DNA of 64,000 nt, taken from contig NZ_JOMJ01000003.1 of assembly GCF_000711295.1 (NCBI RefSeq), forward strand, positions 1,623,501 through 1,687,500, in the 5' to 3' direction. The notes beneath the pieces were generated by a model. That model did not search any database and was not told the origin of the DNA. It saw only the letters and a list, made by a program, of their open reading frames with translations. Shown one piece after another: positions 16,611 to 25,864 of this stretch. The stretch comes from Desulfohalovibrio reitneri (GTDB taxonomy: Bacteria; Desulfobacterota; Desulfovibrionia; Desulfovibrionales; Desulfovibrionaceae). Made by a program: the position numbers and the translations under genes. Each line of letters starts with the position of its first letter. Position 1 is the stretch's first letter.

Positions 16611-17603
16611 ATGACGAAGATGGTTTGGCTTGGGACGCCGGGGTTTGCCGGGCGCATGCGGGATATGGGGTACGAGGTGACGCACGTGCCGCTGGAGCGG
16701 CCGGAGGTGCTGGACTGGTCCGGGTTGTGCCAGCGGGCCGGGTGCGAGCCGGAGGTGGTGGTCTATTCGGACCGTAGTTTTCCACCGCCGCTGGCGGGGC
16801 TGGAGTCGTTTCCGGCGCTGACCTGTTTTTACTGCGTGGATTCGCACATCCACGGCTGGTACCCGGCCTATGCCAGGGCGTTCGACTGCTGCGCGCTTTC
16901 CCTGCGGGACCATTTGCCGAGGTTCGCGGCTGAACTGTCCGTGGACCGGGTGGCCTGGCTGCCGCCGTATCCCAAAGAGTGGCACAAGCCGGACTGGGAG
17001 GCTGAAAAGGAGTGGGACGTGCTTTTCGCCGGCCACGTGGATCCGTCCACCACGCCCAGGCGGCACGTATTCCTGGCGGAGATGTCGCGCCTTTTGGGCG
17101 GCGGGTTGCACATCACCACGGGCGCGTACGCGGAGTTGTTTCCCAAGGCGCGGGTGGTGCTGAACGTGGCCGAGCGGGGCGACCTCAATTTCCGGGTGTT
17201 CGAGGCCCTGGCCTGCGGGGCGTGCTTGCTGACGCCGGAGGTGGGGCATGGCCAATCCGACCTGTTCCATCCGGGCGTGCATTTGCAGACCTATGCCAAC
17301 CTGGACCCAGCGGACGCGGCGGCCAAGGCGTCCGCCCTGCTGGCCGATCCGGCGGGCCGGAAGGCCATGGCCAGGGCGGGCAACGCCGAGGTGGAGGCCA
17401 ACCACCGCCAGTCCAGGCGGGCGGAGACCCTGGACGGGCTGCTGCGGAGCGAGGCGGCGCGGGAGGCCCGGCGGACGCGGCCTGACCGGGCGGAGGAACT
17501 GGCCCGGGGGCTGAGGGTGCTCTGCCTTCACTGGGCGGAGAGCTTGGAGGACGGGGATTTGCGCCGGGCCTACCTCAGGGCGGCGGGGGTGTCGGAAGAC
17601 TGA
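16611..17603 (+). CDS. CgeB-like glycosyltransferase
   Basis: The 330-residue protein looks like a GT-B enzyme of the CgeB/group-1 type: an N-terminal Rossmann half with EVVVYSDRSFPPPL and FYCVDSHIH, then a nucleotide-sugar half with EWDVLFAGHVD and the donor-binding segment LNFRVFEALACGACLLTPEV (residues about 188-207). This last motif is typical of the glycosyltransferase group-1 C-terminal domain. There is no signal peptide. No good ribosome site is visible; an ATG three codons later is an alternative. It is separated from the main glycan island by nfnAB, but a similar CgeB-like gene closes that island. Acceptor unknown. Confidence 0.75.
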   Translation: MTKMVWLGTPGFAGRMRDMGYEVTHVPLERPEVLDWSGLCQRAGCEPEVVVYSDRSFPPPLAGLESFPALTCFYCVDSHIHGWYPAYARAFDCCALSLRDHLPRFAAELSVDRVAWLPPYPKEWHKPDWEAEKEWDVLFAGHVDPSTTPRRHVFLAEMSRLLGGGLHITTGAYAELFPKARVVLNVAERGDLNFRVFEALACGACLLTPEVGHGQSDLFHPGVHLQTYANLDPADAAAKASALLADPAGRKAMARAGNAEVEANHRQSRRAETLDGLLRSEAAREARRTRPDRAEELARGLRVLCLHWAESLEDGDLRRAYLRAAGVSED

Positions 17604-17763
17604 CGCGGCCGGGTCGCCGGATGGGGGATAGCAGGGCGTGCACGGGGAAAAAGTCCGTCGGCCGGACATCGCCACATATTGTCACGCCGTTTGCATGGCC
17701 TTTCGGCGCGCACGGTGAACGGTTCCTTCAGGGAAAAGCGGCTGCGTCTGGCGAGGCCAGAGG

Positions 17764-18183
17764 CTACACAGTGCCCAGCGAAGGGCGCGGCGTGGGCTGG
17801 CTGGGCCCGGCATAGGTGGCCTTGGCGTAGGCTGCCAGTCCCTGCCGCATGGTGGTCAGGGAAGAGAGGTCTCCGGCCTGGTCCGGCGGCGGCTGGGCCG
17901 AACGGGCACGGAGGACGGCTTCCTCCATGGCCTGCCCGAAAGAGCGCGCCTGGCGGCGGTGCTCCTGCTGTTCGGCCTGGCGGTCCATGGCCTCGTGGTC
18001 CAGGCGCATGTCCTCGGAGCGGTAGCGCACGCCCAGTTTGCCGAGGTTGAAGCCCACCTGGGTAGTGGTCACTCTGGCCTGGGCCTGGTCGCGCTGCTGC
18101 CGCGCGTTCTGCCCAAGCTCCTGGGCTCGAAAGCGGCTGACCGCGTCGTCGTAGGGCGTGTAGCCGTGGGAATCGATGCGCAC
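17764..18183 (-). CDS. Small polar protein of unknown function
   Basis: I recognise no family. The 139-residue product starts VRIDSHGYTPYDDAVSRFRAQ and is rich in Gln, Arg and Ala with helical repeats (QNARQQRDQAQARV, RQAEQQEHRRQARS), no Cys and no hydrophobic segment. It could be a cytoplasmic or secreted coiled-coil protein. The start chosen is a GTG with GGAG 8 nt upstream; a GTG three codons earlier (18192) is equally open. It lies alone, convergent with the CgeB-like gene over a 160-nt gap in which I see nothing notable, and divergent from nfnA across a region with a short palindrome. Confidence 0.55.
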   Translation of the reverse strand: MRIDSHGYTPYDDAVSRFRAQELGQNARQQRDQAQARVTTTQVGFNLGKLGVRYRSEDMRLDHEAMDRQAEQQEHRRQARSFGQAMEEAVLRARSAQPPPDQAGDLSSLTTMRQGLAAYAKATYAGPSQPTPRPSLGTV

Positions 18184-18267
18184 GGGAATCACTCCATCCG
18201 GCCTGCGGCGGTTCCGTCGCCGTCGGCCGATCCCGCCTTCCCGGAGGCGAACGGCGGGGGTTCCGCG

Positions 18268-18289
18268 CGTCTACCATCCATGGTAGACG
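18268..18289. promoter_or_regulatory. 10-bp inverted repeat in the nfnA upstream region
   Basis: CGTCTACCAT and ATGGTAGACG are exact inverted arms separated by CC. It lies between two divergently transcribed genes, 79 nt before the unknown small gene start and 161 nt before nfnA. The size and symmetry fit an operator for a dimeric repressor, or a hairpin in a leader RNA. No known consensus is recognised. Confidence 0.45.
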
Positions 18290-18449
18290 GCTCGGTGCCC
18301 GCTTTCGCCGGACACCTCGGACATTTCAACCATAGAACGTGCAGACCCGTTTGGCAAGAGCATGACAGCGCCTTGCCAGGGGACCGTCCTTTGAGTAGTC
18401 ATGCGCGCGGGGAAGTGGATGGTGCGATGCACAGACCAAAAGGACATAT

Positions 18450-19289
18450 ATGCCGACGAAAATTCTCGAAAAGCAACAGCTCATTCCCGGCTCCGTCTCC
18501 AGGATTGATCTCGATGCCCCGGCCATAGCCGAAACGGCCAAGCCGGGAACGTTCGTCATAATCCGCGTCAACGAGACCGGGGAACGCGTTCCCCTGACCA
18601 TCGCGGACACCGATCCGGCGCGAGGAACCATAACGCTGGTCTTTCTGGTGGTGGGCAAGACCTCGGCCCTGCTGGATTCCCTGGAGGCCGGGGACGAGAT
18701 TCTGGACGTCTGCGGCCCCCTGGGCCGGCCCACGGACATCGAGCCGCGCGGCACGGTGGTCTGCGTGGGCGGCGGCACGGGCATCGCGGCCATGCACCAC
18801 ATCGCCAAGGGCCACCACGCCGCGGGCAACCATGTGGTGTCCATCATCGGCTCCCGCTCCAAGGACCTGCTGCTCTTTTGCGACGAGTTGGAGAGCTTCT
18901 GCCCGGAGGTGGTCGTCACCACGGATGACGGCTCCATGGGGCGCAAGGGCATGGTCACGGAAGCCCTGCGCGAGCGGCTGGAGAACGACCCGGACGTGGG
19001 CGAGGTGGTGGCCGTGGGCCCGGTGCCCATGATGGCCGCTGTGGCCGAACTGACCCGGGAGTTCGACGTGCCCACCACGGTCTCGCTGAACGCCATCATG
19101 GTGGACGGAGTGGGCATGTGCGGCGCCTGCCGCGTGACGGTGGGCGGCGAAACCCGCTTCGCCTGCGTGGACGGGCCGGAGTTCGACGGCCACCAGGTTG
19201 ACTTCGCCGAGCTGCGCGCCAGGCTGGCCGCCTTCCGGGGCGACGAAATCCTCTCCATGGAAGACTTCCGGAGGCTGCGGGATGGCTAA
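18450..19289 (+). CDS. nfnA: Ferredoxin-NADP+ reductase-like subunit of an NfnAB-type transhydrogenase
   Basis: This 279-residue flavoprotein belongs to the dihydroorotate dehydrogenase PyrK/sulfide dehydrogenase SudB family. It has an FAD-binding beta barrel (GERVPLTIADTD), the NAD(P)-binding GGGTGIAAMHHIAK, and a C-terminal [2Fe-2S] site (GMCGACRV and FACVDG). In NfnAB this is the small subunit that takes part in flavin-based electron bifurcation between NADPH, NAD+ and reduced ferredoxin in the cytoplasm. It overlaps the next gene by 8 nt, confirming the two-subunit pair. An older name for this pair, sulfide dehydrogenase SudBA, is also possible; sequence alone cannot separate them. Confidence 0.85.
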   Translation: MPTKILEKQQLIPGSVSRIDLDAPAIAETAKPGTFVIIRVNETGERVPLTIADTDPARGTITLVFLVVGKTSALLDSLEAGDEILDVCGPLGRPTDIEPRGTVVCVGGGTGIAAMHHIAKGHHAAGNHVVSIIGSRSKDLLLFCDELESFCPEVVVTTDDGSMGRKGMVTEALRERLENDPDVGEVVAVGPVPMMAAVAELTREFDVPTTVSLNAIMVDGVGMCGACRVTVGGETRFACVDGPEFDGHQVDFAELRARLAAFRGDEILSMEDFRRLRDG

Positions 19290-20703
19290 GAAAAAACTCC
19301 CCCCCCGCACCGCCATGCCCGAGCGCGATCCGGCCGAGCGGATCGCCGATTTTAGGGAAGTGGGCCTGGGCTACGACTGGGAGCTCGCCCTGGCCGAGGC
19401 AGCCCGCTGTTTGCAGTGCAAAAAGGCCACTTGTATCGAAGGCTGCCCCGTGGAGGTGGATATCAAGGCCTTCATAGGCCACCTGCAGAACAAGGACCTG
19501 GAGTCCGCCTACCGGGCCATCCTGCACACCAACTCCCTGCCCGCGGTCTGCGGCCGCGTCTGCCCCCAGGAAATCCAGTGCGAGGGGGCATGCGTGCTGG
19601 CCAAGACCGGCGAGCCCGTGGCCATCGGCCGCCTGGAGCGGTTCGTGGCCGACATGTACGCCGCCGGGGACTGCGAGGTGGTCTCCGACCAGCCCGTCTG
19701 CCCGGTGATGCGCGACGACGTGAGCGTGGGCGTGGTGGGCAGCGGCCCGGCCGGGCTGACCTGCGCCGGGTTCCTGGCCTCGCGCGGCATCCCCGTGACC
19801 GTGTACGAGGCCCTGCACGAGCCCGGCGGAGTGCTGGCCTACGGCATCCCCGAGTTCCGCCTGCCCAAGTCCGTGGTCAAGCGCGAGGTGGAGGCCATGG
19901 CCTCGCTGGGCGTGGAAATGCGGCTCAATTGGGTGGGCGGCAAGACCATCGATTTGGCCAGCCTGCGTGAGCGGCACGACGCGGTCTTCACGGCCACCGG
20001 CGCTGGCCTGCCCCGTTTTCTGGGAATTCCTGGCGAGAACAGCATCGGCATCTATTCCGCCAACGAGTTCCTGACCCGGGCCAACCTGGGCCGGGCCTTC
20101 GAGTTCCCCACCCACGACACCCCCCCGGCGCGGGGCCGCAAGGCCATCATCCTGGGCGCGGGCAACGTGGCCATGGACGCCGCCCGCACAGCCCTGCGCC
20201 TGGGCGCGAGCGAAGTCACCGTGGTCTACCGCCGCACCCAGGACGAGATGCCCGCCCGCAAGGAGGAGATCCATCATGCCCTGGAGGAAGGGGTGAAGCT
20301 GGAGATCCTCAACTCGCCTGTGGAATTCCTCTCCGGCGAGGACGGCCGCCTGCGCGGAATCCGGCTGCAGCGCATGGCGCTCGGCGACCCGGACGAATCC
20401 GGCCGCCGCAAGCCGAAGCCGGTGGAGGGCGACATCTGGGAGATGGAGTGCGACCTGGCCGTGGTGGCCGTGGGCGCGGGCCCCAACCGGGTGCTGCTGG
20501 AGGCGGCGCCGGAGCTTGACCTCAACGAGCGCGGCTACATCAAGGTCAACGAGGAGACCGGCGAAACCTCCGTGGACGGAGTGTACGCCGGGGGCGACAT
20601 CGTCACTGGCGCGGCCACGGTCATCCTGGCCATGGGCACGGGACGCCGCGCGGCCCGTGCCATCGCCGAACGGCTGGGGGCCATGCCCGACGAACCCGCC
20701 TGA
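19282..20703 (+). CDS. nfnB: GltD-like flavoprotein subunit of an NfnAB-type transhydrogenase
   Basis: The 473-residue protein is related to the glutamate synthase small chain. N-terminal [4Fe-4S] ligands are in CLQCKKATCIEGCP and CGRVCPQEIQCEGAC, followed by the FAD motif VGVVGSGPAGLTCAGFLASR and the NADP motif AIILGAGNVAMDAARTALRL. It ends with DGVYAGGDIVTGAATVILAMG, which closes the FAD site. It is the large, bifurcating-flavin subunit of NfnAB. No glutamate synthase large subunit is adjacent, which argues against a GOGAT role. GGAGG lies 7 nt before the ATG, inside the upstream gene. The true start is this ATG, not the longer frame inside nfnA. Confidence 0.86.
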   Translation: MAKKKLPPRTAMPERDPAERIADFREVGLGYDWELALAEAARCLQCKKATCIEGCPVEVDIKAFIGHLQNKDLESAYRAILHTNSLPAVCGRVCPQEIQCEGACVLAKTGEPVAIGRLERFVADMYAAGDCEVVSDQPVCPVMRDDVSVGVVGSGPAGLTCAGFLASRGIPVTVYEALHEPGGVLAYGIPEFRLPKSVVKREVEAMASLGVEMRLNWVGGKTIDLASLRERHDAVFTATGAGLPRFLGIPGENSIGIYSANEFLTRANLGRAFEFPTHDTPPARGRKAIILGAGNVAMDAARTALRLGASEVTVVYRRTQDEMPARKEEIHHALEEGVKLEILNSPVEFLSGEDGRLRGIRLQRMALGDPDESGRRKPKPVEGDIWEMECDLAVVAVGAGPNRVLLEAAPELDLNERGYIKVNEETGETSVDGVYAGGDIVTGAATVILAMGTGRRAARAIAERLGAMPDEPA

Positions 20704-20713
20704 ACCTCCTCCT

Positions 20714-20746
20714 CCGCGGGCCGTCCTCGCTAGGCGCGGCCCGCGG
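20714..20746. terminator. Possible hairpin between convergent stops
   Basis: CCGCGGGCCG (20714-20723) pairs with CGGCCCGCGG (20737-20746) around a 13-nt loop between nfnB and the Maf-like gene. No T tract follows on either strand, so its role as a terminator is uncertain. It overlaps the end of the Maf-like gene. Confidence 0.4.
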
Positions 20747-22508
20747 GCGGGCGAGCCCGGTACAGCCGGGCAAGCTCGGCGAAGGGCACGATCTGGGGGA
20801 AGTCCTTCCAGGGAATGACGCGCCGCACCGCGGCCATCGCCTCGGGCGTGGCCGCCAGGGCGGTGCGAGCCTGCAGCCAGCGAAAGAGGTCGTTGTAGGG
20901 CACTTCGTCATCCGCGTCCGTGCCCCCGCCGTCGGCCAGAACCAAAATCCGCACCCTGGCTCCGGCCAGCTCCCCCGCGATACGTTCCGCCCAGGCCCTC
21001 CGCTCCTCGCGCAGGGCCAGCAGGTGGATGTCCTGCCCCTTGCCCAGGCTCATGGCCAAGGCCGTCCAGGCCAGCCCCAGCCGCAATCGATTTTCCCAGC
21101 GGTCCAGCATCTCCCGCAGCGCGCCCAGCACCTGGGGCTTGTCCATGAAGGGCACCCGCTTGCTCCCCCCGGCCTTGGCCAAACTCTTGAGGAAAGGATG
21201 GCGGTCGATCCACTCCACCGCCCCTTCCTGGGGAATACCCTCCACCAGCCGCCGCTGGCTGGTCAGCGACTCCAGTTGCTTGAGCAGGCTCATCTTCAGC
21301 CGCAGTGGATGCAGCGATTCCTCTCCCCGGTCGGCCTCAGCCAATCCGGCCTCCAGGCCGGTGCGGTCCAGGGTGGGCATGTCCAGCAGTTCCCGGCCGG
21401 ACACGTCCGGGGCCAAATCGGCCGAGAGGATTCCGCCGCCTTCCAACACCCGGAAGGATACTCCCTGCGTTTCGGTGATCTCGCGCATGACCGTTTCCAC
21501 TTCCCCGGCGGTGGCAAGGTAGTGGAAGGTGGTCCGCTTTGGCTGGCCATGGCGGTCGTCAAGCTGGATGTGGTGACACGAATCGTCCAGCAACGGGGCT
21601 TGGCAGCGCCCCTGCTTGGGCTTGGGGGCGCGCAGCGCGCCGGAGTAGTAGACCTCTCCCTCCACGGGAAAGCACAGGTCCGAACCGGTGAGGACCACCG
21701 GCGAGCAGCCCAGGGTCTCGGCCAGCCCCATGCAGGGCATGAGCGAGCTGAGCCAGGACTCGCGCAGCCGGAAGGGGTTGGGCAGGATGTCCGGGCTGAA
21801 GGACTCCATGAAGAATACGCCGGCAAAGCGGTGGGCGACTTCCGCCACAGGGGCCACGCTCAAGGCGACCAGGGTTGTGCCCGAGAGGTCCAGGTACTCG
21901 GGGAAAAACAGGCCCTGCTGGCTGGTGCAGTCCAGCTGCACCAAAAAGTCGGGCATGGCTCCGTGCTGATGACACATTGGCAGGCAGCGGGAGATGGTGA
22001 CAAGCAGACAGTGCTTCTTCAGCTCGGCCAAGTGGGGGCCGATTTCCTTGAGGCTGGGGCCGGGCAGCAGAAGCAGGGCCGGCTTGCCCTCCCCCGCGCC
22101 GGACAGCTTGTCCGCCAAGGGGTGTAGCAGATGCAGGGGAACGTTTTCGGCCAGCCGCAGGTGGTGGAGGATGTTGAAAGGGGTATTCTCCCGTACGCCC
22201 TGGGGGTCTGGCAGATCCTCCGAGGCGGCGGGAAGGTGGAAATACTTGTAGTGGACGGACACCGCCCAGGCCTGCATCTCCCGCACCGCCTCCGGGTTTT
22301 CCTCCCAGGCCCCCTGTGCCAGCAGGAAGTGGACGCCGTGGCGGAAACGCTCCACCGGGGTGGCCCGGGCCGCCTCCAACTCCTCCGGTGAAAAGGAGGG
22401 CACGCGAACGGCCCCTTCGGAAATCTCCTCCGCCGCCACCGGTCCCAGTGCCAGCACCAGGGAGCGGCCGTCGTACTTCTCCAGGGAGCCTATGGACGTT
22501 CGTATCAT
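20730..22508 (-). CDS. Motility-associated (Maf/DUF115) glycosyltransferase-like protein
   Basis: The 592-residue protein has the central DUF115/MptE-like region ALLLLPGPSLKEIGPHLAEL followed by LLVTISRCLPMC and a PDFLVQLD strand, as in Maf proteins that attach nonulosonic acids to flagellin. It has no signal peptide. AGGA lies before the chosen ATG; 58 upstream in-frame residues overlap the neighbouring GT2 gene and are rejected. It is the second gene of a minus pair with that GT2. Maf family members are linked to flagellin glycosylation, and a CMP-sugar synthetase lies in the divergent block, so a flagellin target is a reasonable inference. No flagellin gene is in the window. Confidence 0.75.
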   Translation of the reverse strand: MIRTSIGSLEKYDGRSLVLALGPVAAEEISEGAVRVPSFSPEELEAARATPVERFRHGVHFLLAQGAWEENPEAVREMQAWAVSVHYKYFHLPAASEDLPDPQGVRENTPFNILHHLRLAENVPLHLLHPLADKLSGAGEGKPALLLLPGPSLKEIGPHLAELKKHCLLVTISRCLPMCHQHGAMPDFLVQLDCTSQQGLFFPEYLDLSGTTLVALSVAPVAEVAHRFAGVFFMESFSPDILPNPFRLRESWLSSLMPCMGLAETLGCSPVVLTGSDLCFPVEGEVYYSGALRAPKPKQGRCQAPLLDDSCHHIQLDDRHGQPKRTTFHYLATAGEVETVMREITETQGVSFRVLEGGGILSADLAPDVSGRELLDMPTLDRTGLEAGLAEADRGEESLHPLRLKMSLLKQLESLTSQRRLVEGIPQEGAVEWIDRHPFLKSLAKAGGSKRVPFMDKPQVLGALREMLDRWENRLRLGLAWTALAMSLGKGQDIHLLALREERRAWAERIAGELAGARVRILVLADGGGTDADDEVPYNDLFRWLQARTALAATPEAMAAVRRVIPWKDFPQIVPFAELARLYRARPPAGRA

Positions 22509-22528
22509 GCGTTCCTGCGCGGTTGGGG

Positions 22529-24205
22529 TCAGCTTCGGGGTTCGGGCAGGTCGTAGGCCGCCAGCCAGTCGCGTACATTCTGGGGCAGCAGGGGCGAGGC
22601 GATGTCCAGACAGCGGCGGTAGTGGGCGTCGTCCGCCTCGCGCACCCGCGCCTCCACCCGGGTCAGATCCTCCAGGCTCCACTTGGCTTCCATCTTGCGG
22701 TGGTTGGAGAGCACGTTGCCCAGGGAGGCCCGGGTCATGGGAGCCTGCCGCCCGGCGTCCTGGCGGTGCACCACCCGCACGCGGCCGTCGTAGACCACCG
22801 TGCCGCCCGCCTTCCAGATCTGCATGTCGTGCTCCAGGTCGTCCACCTGGGAGGGGGAGAAGCGGATGTCGAAGCCGGGCAGGTCCAGGCCGTTGACCCG
22901 GCGCATGTCAAAAAGATGGCAGCAGCCCATCACCGAGAGGGCGGGGCGGCGCGCGTCGTACTGCCCGAAGTCCATGTACTGCGGGCAGTTGTTGGAAAAG
23001 CGGATCTTCTGGTCGCCGATCTCGTCGAAGAACCGCCAGACGTACTGAATGGTGGGAATACTTCCGGGGTTGAGGCACAGCGGTCCGGCGCAGACCGCCC
23101 TGGAATCCTCCTTGAGGTCCTGGAGGTAGTGCGCCAGCCAGTCCCTTGGCAGCAGCACGTCGTCGTCCAGGTAGGCCAGGTAGTCGGCGGCGTGGGTCTC
23201 GGGCAGGTTGCGCAGCCAGTTGCGGGCCGCGGGTGCGCCGATGTTGGTGGGCAAGTGGACGAGGTTCACCTCCCGCCCCTGGGCCACGGCTTCCACACCG
23301 GCCTCCAGCTCCCCCCGGGAGAAGGCGGTGGAGCCGTTGTTGAGCAGGCTGACCGTGGCCGGGCCGATGTTGGAGGCCAGCAGGCTGCGCAGGGTGTCCA
23401 GGGTCATGTCCAGCTTGTTGAAGGTGTAGTAGGCCACGTGCACGTCGGCCCGCTCCACCAGCCCCTTCTCCGGTGGCGGGGCCAGGGAGTCGGCGATCTT
23501 GTAGACCAGGGTGGGTTGCAGCGGCTCCATCTTCAGGGACAGCCGCCAGTAGCCCCGGGCGGTTTCCAGGTCGCCCGCCCGCCGGGACCGTTCGCCCTCC
23601 AGCAGGTGGTGCAGGAAGGTGGCGGGCGAAGCGCCGGCCAACTCCCGGGCCAGGTCGTCCTCCCCGGCGCGCCAGGCGGCCAGGGCCAGGGCGGGACCGG
23701 CCGGGGCCGTGCCTTCCAGGGCCATAAAACGCCGCGCCCGCCGCAAAAACTCCGGCCGCTCGCCCAGCCGCCACAGTTCCAGCAGGAGCAGGTAGCGCTC
23801 GTGCATGGGCGGCTCGCGGTCCAGGGCTGCGGCCACCTTGGCGGGATCGCCGCGCGCCTCGTCCACCCGGACCACGGCCTCGCCCTGGCTGTCCATCTCC
23901 AGGCCGCGCACCTGGTCGAAGGCCCAACGGTGCCAGGCGACTTTCTCGTCCGGCAGGCCCACCAGCCCCTGCAGTTGAAAGAGCATGTTGAAGAGGTCGC
24001 GGTCGAAGGGGGAAAAGACGCCGCCCTGGCGCAGCAGATGGATGGCCGTATGCAAGGCCTGGTAGCGCTCGCGCTCCATCCCGCCCCGCTGCGAGGTCTC
24101 GGAGACGCGCTGGATGATCTGCCCCGCGCCCCAGATGTACCAGGAGGGGTCGGGGTAACCGAAGAGGCGGTGGCGGCGGAGGACGGTGCTGAGGGTCTGC
24201 TGCAT
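22529..24205 (-). CDS. Family-2 glycosyltransferase with N-terminal helical region
   Basis: The 558-residue protein has a GT2 (GT-A) domain from about residue 250: VHVAYYTFNKLDMTLDTLRS, then NIGAPAARNWLRN, and the metal-binding triple acid in YLAYLDDDVLLPRDW. The N-terminal 240 residues are helical and contain TPR-like units (ALAAWRAGEDDLARELAGAS). The donor sugar cannot be read from sequence. It starts the minus pair with the Maf-like gene (20-nt gap), and is divergent from the first radical SAM gene. The 219-nt space between them must hold two opposite promoters; no clear motif is seen there. Confidence 0.8.
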   Translation of the reverse strand: MQQTLSTVLRRHRLFGYPDPSWYIWGAGQIIQRVSETSQRGGMERERYQALHTAIHLLRQGGVFSPFDRDLFNMLFQLQGLVGLPDEKVAWHRWAFDQVRGLEMDSQGEAVVRVDEARGDPAKVAAALDREPPMHERYLLLLELWRLGERPEFLRRARRFMALEGTAPAGPALALAAWRAGEDDLARELAGASPATFLHHLLEGERSRRAGDLETARGYWRLSLKMEPLQPTLVYKIADSLAPPPEKGLVERADVHVAYYTFNKLDMTLDTLRSLLASNIGPATVSLLNNGSTAFSRGELEAGVEAVAQGREVNLVHLPTNIGAPAARNWLRNLPETHAADYLAYLDDDVLLPRDWLAHYLQDLKEDSRAVCAGPLCLNPGSIPTIQYVWRFFDEIGDQKIRFSNNCPQYMDFGQYDARRPALSVMGCCHLFDMRRVNGLDLPGFDIRFSPSQVDDLEHDMQIWKAGGTVVYDGRVRVVHRQDAGRQAPMTRASLGNVLSNHRKMEAKWSLEDLTRVEARVREADDAHYRRCLDIASPLLPQNVRDWLAAYDLPEPRS

Positions 24206-24424
24206 GACGGTCGCGTGGGTTGGCGTTCGGTGTTCCTGCCGGGCGCGTGCAAAGCCCGGACCGCCGACACCACGGCAAGGTACCCGCAGGGTGTGAGGGG
24301 GTCAATCCGCCCCGCCGCCGTGTGGCGGCCGGTTGCCGGGACATGGTGGAACGGATATTGCTTTTCCCGGCGCAGGCCGGAGGGATGTTCCCCGGCCATG
24401 TCGCCCAAACAGCTGGATCGCCCC

Positions 24425-25828
24425 ATGACCGAACCGCGCTGCCTGGCCCCCTGGACCGACCTGCACTTCACCCCCCTGGGCATCGGCACCCTGTGCTGCT
24501 GCCTCTACAAAGGCAAGCCCTTCCCCCTGTCCGTGGAGGAGCTGGACATCCCGGCCCTGTGGTACACCGACTGGTACCGCGACATCCGCCGCGCCTTCCG
24601 CGACGGGGAGGTGGCGGACAGCGGCTGCCGGGGCTGCCGCAACCTCACCCCCGCGGACCGCTACGCCCCGGAAATCCCCGACGATCTGGCGCCCAAACAG
24701 GAGGCCAACTACCGCAAGGCGGTGGAGGCCAGCCAGGCTGCCGATCCCGACTCCGACCACCTGCCGGTGCGCTACAGCGCGGAGTTCACCACCCGTTGCA
24801 ACCTGCGCTGCGTCATGTGCGCCCAGCACGACTCCCGGGACAAGGCCAAGGTGGGCGAGGTCTCCGGCCGGGCGCTGCTGGAGAACATGGATGCGCTTGA
24901 GGCGGCGGACAGCTTCCGGGTCAGCGGCGGGGAGCCGCTTGTCTCCAGCGAGGCGATCGATTTCATCCACGCCATGGCCACCGACCCCAGGCTGGCCAAC
25001 CTGCACCTGCATCTCATCACCAACGGACTGTTGCTGGACCGGGTGCTGGACGACCTGCGCTCCATCCGCCGCATGCAACTCAACGTCAGCATTGACGCCG
25101 TGGGCGAGCGGTACGCCCGCATCCGCCGGGGCGGCTCCTGGGAGAAGGTTTCAGCCAATCTGGAGAGGGTCGCGGACATGCGCGAGCGGCTGGGCAAGGA
25201 CCGCTGGGTGGTCAACGCCTCCACCGTGCTCATGAAAACCTCGGTGGAAGGCTTGGTGGAGTACGTGCGCTGGTGCCTGGACCGCTCCATCCAGCCCCTG
25301 TTCCAGCCCCTGACCCCCACCCGCCAGACCCGCCACGAGGACTTGGCCGGCAACCCCGCCCTGCTGGAAACACTGCCCTGGCGGGAGAATCTTCTGGAGG
25401 CCGAACGGCTGCTGGACGAGGCGGGCCTCGCGCGCGGGGCCGCCGGGCTGCGCCGCTACCGGCACACCCTGGAGGGAGCGGCCGAGGCCCACGGCACGGA
25501 CTGCCGCGCCCTGGACGAGGACCCGGACGAGTGGTTGGCCGCGGGACGGGCGGACGGCAAGCGGGTGGCGGTGTGGGGCACCGGCTCCAACTACCGCCAT
25601 TCCTGGGCGGACTGGCTGGCCGAGGCCAGGGACCGCTTCTCCTTCGTGGGCTTCATCGACAACGACCGGGCCAAGTGGGGCTCCACCTGCGACGGCCACC
25701 CGGTCATGGGGCCGCAGGCCCTGGACGAGGAGGCCGTGGACGTGGTCATCCTGGCCATGACCCCGCTTTTGCGCAACGATGTCCTCAAGCAGCTGCGAGG
25801 CATGGACTGGCATGGCATGGTCATCTGA
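24425..25828 (+). CDS. Radical SAM protein with N-terminal SPASM-like motif and Rossmann-like tail
   Basis: The 467-residue protein has the radical SAM core motif CNLRCVMC (Cys 125, 129, 132) and the SAM-binding SGGEPL. Before it, residues 6-71 read CLAPWTDL, then CCC (24-26), then CRGC (68-71); that order of Cys and spacing resembles a SPASM/twitch auxiliary-cluster domain, which is usually found after the core. From residue 378 a Rossmann-like domain starts with VAVWGTGSNYRH and has FIDNDRAKWGST (410-421). The first of ten co-directional genes. The substrate is unknown; a sugar or a peptide modification is plausible. An ATG nine codons earlier (24398) is an alternative start. Confidence 0.75.
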   Translation: MTEPRCLAPWTDLHFTPLGIGTLCCCLYKGKPFPLSVEELDIPALWYTDWYRDIRRAFRDGEVADSGCRGCRNLTPADRYAPEIPDDLAPKQEANYRKAVEASQAADPDSDHLPVRYSAEFTTRCNLRCVMCAQHDSRDKAKVGEVSGRALLENMDALEAADSFRVSGGEPLVSSEAIDFIHAMATDPRLANLHLHLITNGLLLDRVLDDLRSIRRMQLNVSIDAVGERYARIRRGGSWEKVSANLERVADMRERLGKDRWVVNASTVLMKTSVEGLVEYVRWCLDRSIQPLFQPLTPTRQTRHEDLAGNPALLETLPWRENLLEAERLLDEAGLARGAAGLRRYRHTLEGAAEAHGTDCRALDEDPDEWLAAGRADGKRVAVWGTGSNYRHSWADWLAEARDRFSFVGFIDNDRAKWGSTCDGHPVMGPQALDEEAVDVVILAMTPLLRNDVLKQLRGMDWHGMVI

Positions 25829-25864
25829 CAACACCGCCGGAGGCGGCATGACGCGGGAGGCGCG

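Noticed and set aside
22316-24397. Long 5' extension of the first radical SAM frame
   Set aside because: It is antisense to the GT2 and Maf-like genes, and the sequence is low-complexity; the radical SAM protein begins at 24425 (or 24398).
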